From the NCBI RefSeq assembly GCF_006337165.1, contig NZ_CP040896.1, forward strand, positions 1,612,001 to 1,676,000: a stretch of 64,000 nt of DNA, in the 5' to 3' direction. The translations under genes and the position numbers were made by a program. The notes beneath the pieces were generated by a model, which did no database searches, had not been told where the DNA came from, and saw only the letters and a program-made list of their open reading frames with translations. The DNA comes from Hymenobacter jejuensis (GTDB taxonomy: Bacteria > Bacteroidota > Bacteroidia > Cytophagales > Hymenobacteraceae). Positions 1 to 6,505 of this stretch are shown in pieces (position 1 is the stretch's first letter; each line of letters begins with the position of its first letter).

Positions 1-1678
1 GAAAAAATACTCCTTCTACGCCCTGCTGCTGGCCGTCTGCTGCGCCACCACAGCCGGAGCACAGAACGCGCCCGACAAAACCAAAGTCAAAATAAAGCGC
101 AAGTCGGAAGCGGCCACCTCAGCTCCGCAAGCCGCAGTTGCCCCAGCTCCTGCTGCCGACCTGGCCCAAACCTACGGCAACACCATCACGCAGGAAGATC
201 TGCGCAAGCACCTGTCTGTTCTGGCTTCCGACGCGTACGAAGGCCGCGAAACCGGCGAGAAAGGCCAGAAAATGGCGGCTGAATACATTGCCAAGCAGTT
301 TGCTGATCTGGGCCTGACAGGTCCGGTGAAGAACTCCGACAACCCTTACTTGCAGCACTTCACCATGGAGCGCTCGACCTGGACCGACGCGGGCACGCTG
401 AAAGTAGGCAGCCAGACCTACAAATGGATGACCGATTTCTACGGGTATGGCAACTCGCCTTTCCAGACGGCGACCGTGGTGCAGCCCGTGTTTGTGGGCT
501 ACGGCATCGAGCAGGATGGCTACTCCGACTACGCTACCGCTGGCGACGTGAAAGGCAAAGACCTCATCGTGTTGCTGGGCGAGCCAATGTCGGCCGACGG
601 CAAAGCGCTGCTGGGCAAAGACGGCAACCCTAGCAAATGGGGCAATGAATACCGCGCCAAAGCGGCCGTAGCTACGCAGAAAGGCGCACACAGTGTGTTT
701 TTCGTGGATCTGAACCCAAACAGCAACTTCGGCAAAACAGCGGCGCGAATGGCCCCGTACTTGGCGCGCCCGAGCATCGCGTTTAAGGATGCAACCCAGC
801 CGGGCCGCGCGGCCATGTTCTTTGTATCGCCGGCCGTGGCGTACCAGATGCTCGGCACGACCCAAGCCAACCTGGCAAAGTACACGGCTGCCGTCAACAA
901 GGCAGGCAAGCCTGTAGCTTCGACTTTTAAGCCCGTCAAATTCACCATCACGGCTCCCAAAAAGAAGGAAGACTTCACGACGGAAAACGTGCTGGGCTTT
1001 ATGGAGGGCACCGACAAGAAAGATGAGATCTTGGTGTTATCAGCTCACTACGACCACATCGGCATTATCAATGGCCAGGTAAATAATGGCGCCGACGACG
1101 ACGGCTCGGGTACCGTGACGGTGCTGGAAATGGCCCAAGCGTTCGCGCAGGCAAAAAAAGAGGGCCATGGCCCACGCCGCAGCATTCTGTTTCTGACCGT
1201 GACGGGCGAAGAAAAAGGCTTGCTGGGCTCGGAGTACTACACCGACCATCCGGTGTTCCCACTTGAGCAAACCGTAGCCGACCTGAACACCGACATGGTA
1301 GGTCGCACCGACAAAGAGCACGAGGGCAAACCAACTTACATCTACGTCATTGGCTCGGACAAGCTTTCGTCGGAGCTGCACAGCATTGTGCTGGCTAACA
1401 ACGAGAAGTACACGAAGATGGACCTCGACTTCCGCTTCAACGACCCGCAGGATCCGAACCGCTTCTACTACCGCTCCGACCACTACAACTTCGCCAAGCA
1501 CAAAGTACCGGTGGCGTTCTTCTTCAACGGCGTGCACGACGATTACCACGGTGCCGGCGACGAAGTAGAGAAAATCGAATTCCAGAAAATGGAGCCGCGC
1601 GCTCGCCTGGTTTTCTACTCAGCCTGGGATTTGGCTAACCGCGACAACCGCATCATGGTGGATTCGAACAAGCTGTAA
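1..1678 (+). CDS. M28 family metallopeptidase with PA-type insert (copy 1, start just outside window)
   Basis: Exported zinc aminopeptidase-like enzyme. The frame is open from base 2 and reads KKYSFYALLLAVCCATTAGA, a signal peptide; base 1 is g, so the start codon probably lies with only its first two bases missing. A Lys/Pro/Ala-rich spacer and a helical ITQEDLRKHL segment follow, then a PA-like insert (VQPVFVGYGIEQDGY) and the M28 core. Metal-ligand motifs are all present: SAHYDH, NGADDDGSGT, TGEEKG, NTDMVGR and a late HDDYHG. It is the upstream member of a tandem pair with the gene at 1733, from which it differs mostly in the insert. The substrate is not known; related enzymes trim peptides in the periplasm or outside the cell. 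Family call is firm, specificity is not. Confidence 0.9.
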   Translation, partial: KKYSFYALLLAVCCATTAGAQNAPDKTKVKIKRKSEAATSAPQAAVAPAPAADLAQTYGNTITQEDLRKHLSVLASDAYEGRETGEKGQKMAAEYIAKQFADLGLTGPVKNSDNPYLQHFTMERSTWTDAGTLKVGSQTYKWMTDFYGYGNSPFQTATVVQPVFVGYGIEQDGYSDYATAGDVKGKDLIVLLGEPMSADGKALLGKDGNPSKWGNEYRAKAAVATQKGAHSVFFVDLNPNSNFGKTAARMAPYLARPSIAFKDATQPGRAAMFFVSPAVAYQMLGTTQANLAKYTAAVNKAGKPVASTFKPVKFTITAPKKKEDFTTENVLGFMEGTDKKDEILVLSAHYDHIGIINGQVNNGADDDGSGTVTVLEMAQAFAQAKKEGHGPRRSILFLTVTGEEKGLLGSEYYTDHPVFPLEQTVADLNTDMVGRTDKEHEGKPTYIYVIGSDKLSSELHSIVLANNEKYTKMDLDFRFNDPQDPNRFYYRSDHYNFAKHKVPVAFFFNGVHDDYHGAGDEVEKIEFQKMEPRARLVFYSAWDLANRDNRIMVDSNKL

Positions 1679-1700
1679 TTCAGATAATTACTCACTCCCT

Positions 1701-1731
1701 TTGTAATCATTTGACTATCAACGTATTATAT
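1701..1731. repeat. 31-bp AT-rich palindrome, instance 1
   Basis: Reads TTGTAA, TCAT, TTGACTATCAA, CGTA, TTATAT. It starts 22 nt after the stop of the first M28 gene and ends one base before the ATG of the second, so it occupies the whole region where a ribosome-binding site would be expected. It matches the dispersed motif described in the findings. Confidence 0.6.
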
Positions 1732-1732
1732 A

Positions 1733-3403
1733 ATGAGTAAGAATTTCCTTTACGCTTTGCTCTTCGCGGCAACGTGTGGCGCGGCCCTACCAGCAGCGGC
1801 CCAAAGCAAGGTGAAGATCAAGAGCAAGCCGGGAAAAACGCAGGCAGCAACACCAGCGCCTGCTCCCGCGCCTGCCACCGATTGGTCGGAAACTTATGCC
1901 CAGACCATCACGCAGGAAGACCTGCGCAAGCACCTGTCCGTCATCGCTTCGGATGAGTACGAAGGCCGCGAAACCGGCGAGAAAGGCCAGAAAATGGCGG
2001 CTGAATACATTGCCAAGCAATTCGCTGCGCTGGGGCTAGTAGGTCCGGTGAAAAACTCGGATAATCCTTATATTCAGCATTTTAGCATGGAGCGCTCGCG
2101 CTGGAACAACGATATTTCGTTGCGCGTGGGCAAGCAAAGCTTCAAGTGGCTCGAAGACTTCTATTCGATTGCCGACTCACCTTTCGCCGCTGATACGGAG
2201 ATTCAGCCCGTGTTTGTGGGCTATGGCATCGAGCAGGACGGCTACTCCGATTATGCTACCGCTGGCGACCTGAAAGGCAAGGATATCCTGATGCTTTCGG
2301 GCGAGCCGATGTCGGCCGACGGCAAAGCGGTGTTGGGCACCGACGGCAAGCCTAGCAAGTGGGGCAGCAACCAAGCAAAAATAGCGCTGGCCGCCCAGAA
2401 AGGCGTTCGCAGCATCTTTGTAATTAACCCCAACGCCGAGGCTTTCTCCAAGGTCATGACGCGCGTGAAGCCGTATCTGCAACAGCCTCGCATGACCTTG
2501 CCCGGCGCCGAAAAGGCGCCGCAAGGGCCTACGCCGGCCATCTTTGTAGTATCGCCGGCCATTGGCTATCAGCTTCTTCGTACCGATGAAGCGGGCCTGA
2601 AGAAGTACCAAACCGGCGTGGCGCAAGCTGGCAAACCCGGAAAATCGCCGTTCAAAGTGGCAAAAGCCAACATCAAGGCCGCTCGTCAGAAGGAAACCTT
2701 CACGACGGAAAATGTGCTGGGCTACTTAGAAGGCACGGATAAGAAAGACGAAATCTTGGTGCTCTCGGCCCACTACGACCACTTGGGCATCATGGACGGC
2801 AAGGTGTTCAACGGCGCCGACGACGATGGCTCGGGGACGGTTTCGGTGCTGGAAATTGCCGAGGCCTTCACCAAAGCCAAGCAGGAAGGCCACGGTCCGC
2901 GCCGCAGCATCCTCTTCATCACCGTAACGGGCGAGGAAGAAGGGCTGTTTGGTTCGGAGTACTATACCAGCAACCCCGTGTTTCCGCTGGAGCAAACTAT
3001 CGCCGACCTGAACATCGACATGGTGGGTCGCATCGACACCAAACACAAAGCCGGCGACAACTACGTGAGCCTAGTGGGCTCCGACAAGCTTTCGTCGGAG
3101 CTGCACGCCATCAACGAGGCGGCTAATGCCAAATACACGAAGCTAGACCTGGACTACCGCTATAATGATCCGAACGATCCGGAGCGCATTTATTACCGCT
3201 CCGACCACTACAACTTCGCCAAACATAAAATCCCGGTGATCTTCTATACCACGGGCGAACACGCTGATTACCATCAAGAAACGGACGAAGTGAGCAAGAT
3301 TGAATTCCCGCTCATGGAAACCCGCGACCGGCTGGTTTTTCATACGGCTTGGGAGCTGGCCAACCGTGACAACCGCATCGTGGTCGACTCGAACAAACCG
3401 TAA
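1733..3403 (+). CDS. M28 family metallopeptidase with PA-type insert (copy 2)
   Basis: Second copy of the tandem exported M28 peptidase, 556 residues. Signal peptide about 1-23 (hydrophobic core LLFAATCGAALPAAAQ), Lys/Pro/Ala linker to about 50, conserved helical segment, PA-like insert about 160-300 and catalytic domain from about 320. Visible zinc ligands and catalytic residues: His about 347 (SAHYDH), Asp about 362 (GADDDGSG), Glu-Glu about 400 (TGEEEG), Asp about 429 (NIDMVGR), His about 514 (HADYHQ). All are intact, so both copies should be active. The spacer to copy 1 is 54 nt and holds a palindrome but no clear Shine-Dalgarno sequence. A strong hairpin terminator follows. Substrate unknown. 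Confidence 0.92.
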   Translation: MSKNFLYALLFAATCGAALPAAAQSKVKIKSKPGKTQAATPAPAPAPATDWSETYAQTITQEDLRKHLSVIASDEYEGRETGEKGQKMAAEYIAKQFAALGLVGPVKNSDNPYIQHFSMERSRWNNDISLRVGKQSFKWLEDFYSIADSPFAADTEIQPVFVGYGIEQDGYSDYATAGDLKGKDILMLSGEPMSADGKAVLGTDGKPSKWGSNQAKIALAAQKGVRSIFVINPNAEAFSKVMTRVKPYLQQPRMTLPGAEKAPQGPTPAIFVVSPAIGYQLLRTDEAGLKKYQTGVAQAGKPGKSPFKVAKANIKAARQKETFTTENVLGYLEGTDKKDEILVLSAHYDHLGIMDGKVFNGADDDGSGTVSVLEIAEAFTKAKQEGHGPRRSILFITVTGEEEGLFGSEYYTSNPVFPLEQTIADLNIDMVGRIDTKHKAGDNYVSLVGSDKLSSELHAINEAANAKYTKLDLDYRYNDPNDPERIYYRSDHYNFAKHKIPVIFYTTGEHADYHQETDEVSKIEFPLMETRDRLVFHTAWELANRDNRIVVDSNKP

Positions 3404-3435
3404 ACGCAGACGTTAGAGGCGCAAGACTTGCTTGA

Positions 3436-3482
3436 AGCGTGGCCGTTGGGAAAAAGCACAGTGCTTTACCAGCGGCCACGCT
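3436..3482 (+). terminator. Long hairpin terminator after the M28 pair
   Basis: Outer arms AGCGTGGCCGTTGG (3436-3449) and CCAGCGGCCACGCT (3469-3482) pair with one T-G wobble; inner arms AAAGCAC and GTGCTTT pair around a single base. The stem runs straight into TTTATATTTG, which serves both as the T-rich tract and as a likely promoter element for lutB. Confidence 0.7.
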
Positions 3483-3483
3483 T

Positions 3484-3491
3484 TATATTTG
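3484..3491 (+). promoter_or_regulatory. Putative -7 element of the lutB promoter
   Basis: TATATTTG fits the Bacteroidota -7 consensus TAnnTTTG and lies 31 nt upstream of the chosen lutB start. No clear TTTG -33 box is visible at the right spacing; that position lies inside the preceding hairpin. Confidence 0.4.
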
Positions 3492-3522
3492 TTATAATCC
3501 TGTTTCGCTACTTACCTGTGCT

Positions 3523-4899
3523 ATGACTAAAGTTGCCCAATTTCTGACCGACGCCGAACGCAAGGCTTTCGACCTCGAGCATCGGCGCAAAATCCGTTTC
3601 AACATCGGCAAATACAATGCGGCTGTTGAAACCGGCATGGGCTGGTACCAGGATCACGAGTTGGCCCGGGCGCGCGCCTCTTATCTTAAGTCCAAGATTG
3701 TCAATAACTTAGACCACTACCTGCTAGAGTTTGAGAAGAACTTTACCGCGCGCGGTGGCAAGGTCATTTGGGCACAGGACGCCGACGAAGCCCTGCACGA
3801 GATCGGCAAAATCATGCAGCGCCGCAAAGCGCGCACCGTAGTGAAGGCCAAAAGCATGACCACCGAAGAGATTCACCTAAACCATTACTTGGGCAAGCTG
3901 GGCATCGATTCGTTGGAAACCGACTTGGGCGAGTACATCGTGCAGCTCAACGGCGAACGTCCTTACCACATCGTGACGCCGGCTATGCACTTGAGTAAGA
4001 AGGACATAGCAGACATCTTCGTCAAGCATCTGGGCATTGAATACACTGACGACGCCCAAAAACTCGTCCTGACAGCCCGGCACTTGCTGCGCGACAAATA
4101 CACGTCAGCCGAGGTAGGCGTGACGGGCGGCAACTTCCTGATTGCCGACACGGGCGCCATTGCCGTCACCGAAAACGAAGGCAATGCCCGCTTATCGGCT
4201 ACATTTCCGCGCACGCACATTGCCATCGTGGGCATCGAAAAGCTCATTCCGACGATGCAGGACCTGGACTTGTTCTGGCCGTTACTAAGCACCAGCGGCA
4301 CCGGCCAGCAGGTGACGGTGTACAACACCATCTACACCGGTCCGCGTCAGCCGCTGGAAAAAGACGGCCCCGAGGAAATGTATGTGGTACTACTCGACAA
4401 CGGCCGCACCAACCTGCTGGCCCAGCCCGATAAGAGGGAAGCCTTGCAGTGCATTCGGTGCGGTGCGTGCCTGAACATCTGCCCGGTTTACAAAAACATT
4501 GGCGGTCATACGTACGAGGCAACGTACTCTGGTCCAATTGGTTCGGTGATCACGCCCCACCTTTCGGGCATGGCCGAAAACAAGCACCTGAGCTATGCGT
4601 CGTCCTTGTGCGGCGCCTGTACCAGTGTATGCCCGGTCAAGATCAACATTCACGGCATTCTGCTGCGCAACCGCCAGCAAAGCGTCAGCGAACACCTCAA
4701 CGACCGGGAAGAAAAGGTGGCCATTCAGCTCTGGATGCGCACGATGCTAAGCCGCCGATTGCTCAACCTGCTGCCGGCCCGCGCCAAAAACTACGCCCTC
4801 TTCCGCATGCTAAGCTTGGTAGGCTGGAGCAAGCGGCGTGAGGCGTTGGAAGTCGCCCCGCGGTCATTTAATAAGATGTGGCGCGAACGCAAGAAGTAA
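3523..4899 (+). CDS. lutB: LutB-like L-lactate utilisation iron-sulfur protein
   Basis: Member of the LutB/YkgF family, the ferredoxin-like electron-transfer subunit of the cytoplasmic L-lactate oxidation complex. 458 residues from ATG 3523; an in-frame GTG at 3439 would add a hairpin-encoded extension unlike the family, so I reject it. An N-terminal LUD domain (VTGGNFLIADTGAIAVTEN about 205-225) is followed by two cluster motifs, CIRCGACLNICPVY and CGACTSVCPVKIN. The C-terminal helical segment is typical. LutA and LutC, normally co-transcribed, are not adjacent. A 17-bp tandem duplication covers the stop codon. Family call secure; lactate as substrate is by homology only. Confidence 0.88.
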   Translation: MTKVAQFLTDAERKAFDLEHRRKIRFNIGKYNAAVETGMGWYQDHELARARASYLKSKIVNNLDHYLLEFEKNFTARGGKVIWAQDADEALHEIGKIMQRRKARTVVKAKSMTTEEIHLNHYLGKLGIDSLETDLGEYIVQLNGERPYHIVTPAMHLSKKDIADIFVKHLGIEYTDDAQKLVLTARHLLRDKYTSAEVGVTGGNFLIADTGAIAVTENEGNARLSATFPRTHIAIVGIEKLIPTMQDLDLFWPLLSTSGTGQQVTVYNTIYTGPRQPLEKDGPEEMYVVLLDNGRTNLLAQPDKREALQCIRCGACLNICPVYKNIGGHTYEATYSGPIGSVITPHLSGMAENKHLSYASSLCGACTSVCPVKINIHGILLRNRQQSVSEHLNDREEKVAIQLWMRTMLSRRLLNLLPARAKNYALFRMLSLVGWSKRREALEVAPRSFNKMWRERKK

Positions 4900-4910
4900 G
4901 TTAACGCAAG

Positions 4911-4941
4911 AAGTAAGTTATTGATTGTTAATATTTTATAA
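4911..4941. repeat. 31-bp AT-rich palindrome, instance 2
   Basis: AAGTAA, GTTA, TTGATTGTTAA, TATT, TTATAA. Lies 12 nt after the lutB stop and overlaps the second unit of the 17-bp tandem duplication and the first bases of the terminator. Confidence 0.5.
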
Positions 4942-4978
4942 AAATCCATTGTCGCTGAAGTGACGATGGATTTTTTGC
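4938..4978 (+). terminator. Rho-independent terminator after lutB
   Basis: Arms AAAAATCCATTGTC and GACGATGGATTTTT pair around a short loop and end in a run of T. Orientation fits lutB. Confidence 0.8.
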
Positions 4979-5094
4979 TTTTAGCCCGTGCCTCCTGCGC
5001 CAACCCAAGGCGGCTACGCTTGCGCCTCTAACTATTCTGCCGCAATCTTAGTACAAGCTCTGCCGCACGGCGCGGCTCCTATTAGCACTGCTAT

Positions 5095-6153
5095 ATGCCT
5101 GAGTATCTGTTTCGTTTCCTGGCTTTCGTGGGCGGCGCTTTTCTAATTATCAGCACCGTGCTGGCGGCGGTGCGCTCCTTTATTCTGCCGCGCAACGAAT
5201 CGGTGCTGATCAATAATGTCGCTTTCACCGGCGTGCGTTATATATTCAATTTGATGGCCTCGTGGCAGAATACCTACGCTCGCCGCGACCGGCTCATGGC
5301 CCTATACGCCCCAATTGGGCTGGTGACGCTGCCCATTGTGTGGCTGGCGCTGGTCTCTTTTGGATACATCTTGATTTTCTGGGCTTTAGGAGAAGAAGAC
5401 ATCATTCAGTGCTACCGCCTGAGTAGCAGCGCCTTGCTCACGTTGGGCGCCGAAAATGCTGAATCAGTCTGGATTAGCGCGTTTTCTTATTCTGAGGCAG
5501 GCCTGGGTCTGCTGCTGATTACGCTGCTGATTTCGTATTTGCCCACGATGTACCAAGCGTTTTCGCGGCGCGAACTGGTGGTAGCGCGGCTGGAACTGCG
5601 CGCCGGCGCCGACCGCTCGGCCTGCGACCTGATCATGTGGCTCAACCGCACCGGTTCGCTTACCGACGACGGCATTCAATGGGAGCGCTGGGAAGAATGG
5701 TTTGTCGAGATTGAAGAAACGCACACTTCGCTACCGATCCTGTCGTTTTTTCGGTCGCCGCAGCCCGGCCGCTCGTGGGTGATGGCCGCCAGCATCATTC
5801 TGGACGCCGCCGCTGTCATCCTCAGCAGCGTAGACCAAGCCCGCGATCCGCAGATTGAACTGACCTTTAAAGCCGGCTGCGTAGCCATCAACCGGGTATT
5901 TCGGTTTTTTCACGTATCTGCTCAATCCGAGCCCTCCAGCCTTGTCGACACGGATCACACGGTAGAAGACCCGACCCAAGCCGATTTCTTCAAAGTGTAC
6001 GATCAGTTGGTTAAAAATGGCGTTGGGGTTAAGCCCGACCGCCAAGAAGCGTGGAACCACTACCGGGAATTGCGCTCCCGCTACGCCGAAGCCATTGAGT
6101 ATATGGCCAAGCTCACTATGGCTCCGGAAATGAAGTCCATTAGCGGCCGGTAA
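5095..6153 (+). CDS. Multi-span membrane protein, channel-like layout, unknown function
   Basis: 352 residues, not assigned to a named family. Hydrophobic segments at about 8-28, 70-98 and 140-160; the second and third flank a short segment containing SSALLTLGAE, which sits where a pore loop would sit in two-TM cation channels. The motif is not the canonical TVGYG filter, so channel activity is only a possibility. The C-terminal half (about 165-352) is soluble and helical, rich in Arg, Glu and Trp, presumably cytoplasmic. It stands alone between the lutB terminator and a 352-bp gap. No signal peptide separate from the first span. Existence of the gene is well supported by codon use and the unbroken frame. 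Confidence 0.7.
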   Translation: MPEYLFRFLAFVGGAFLIISTVLAAVRSFILPRNESVLINNVAFTGVRYIFNLMASWQNTYARRDRLMALYAPIGLVTLPIVWLALVSFGYILIFWALGEEDIIQCYRLSSSALLTLGAENAESVWISAFSYSEAGLGLLLITLLISYLPTMYQAFSRRELVVARLELRAGADRSACDLIMWLNRTGSLTDDGIQWERWEEWFVEIEETHTSLPILSFFRSPQPGRSWVMAASIILDAAAVILSSVDQARDPQIELTFKAGCVAINRVFRFFHVSAQSEPSSLVDTDHTVEDPTQADFFKVYDQLVKNGVGVKPDRQEAWNHYRELRSRYAEAIEYMAKLTMAPEMKSISGR

Positions 6154-6320
6154 GCTATCCTTCGGATAGAATTTTACCCCTTTGGCATAGTTCAACTGGC
6201 AGTTGAGCAACAGACTTCCTAACTTGCGATATTATTTTTTTCCAATTTATCACCCGTCTTTTGCTCTTGCTACCTACTTCTTATAGCAACTACAACTGCG
6301 CTATAACGCTTCCAACAACA

Positions 6321-6351
6321 ATACAAGTAGCTAATAATCAATTATTTACAT
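6321..6351. repeat. 31-bp AT-rich palindrome, instance 3 (degenerate)
   Basis: ATACAA, GTAG, CTAATAATCAA, TTAT, TTACAT. Lies 3' of the membrane-protein gene ending at 6153. The left core half deviates from TTGA. Confidence 0.35.
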
Positions 6352-6447
6352 AACTACATCCTGCCTAAGCGGCGAGATCTATACTATTTATGGAGCAATC
6401 TTAACGGCTCCGAAAAACGCCCCTAAAACGTTTTATCCTATTTCTTC

Positions 6448-6469
6448 CTCCACAGCATTAGCTGTGGAG
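6448..6469 (+). promoter_or_regulatory. Perfect hairpin in the 5' leader of the type IX cargo gene
   Basis: CTCCACAGC and GCTGTGGAG form a 9-bp stem around ATTA, 36 nt before the ATG at 6506. It has no T tract after it, so it is more likely an mRNA stability or translation element than a terminator. Confidence 0.4.
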
Positions 6470-6505
6470 CGCTCCCCCTTGTTTCTCCACACTTACCTAT
6501 AGTTC

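Larger units (their letters stand above)
6154..6505. other. 352-bp AT-rich intergenic region
   Basis: No gene seen. It holds a short palindrome at about 6190-6207 (TTCAACTG / CAGTTGAG), one dispersed 31-bp palindrome (6321-6351) and a perfect hairpin close to the next start (6448-6469). It must carry the promoter of the type IX cargo gene, but I cannot place a convincing -33/-7 pair. Confidence 0.6.

Noticed and set aside
3439-3522. Upstream GTG start for lutB
   Set aside because: It would translate the terminator hairpin and add 28 residues not seen in LutB proteins.
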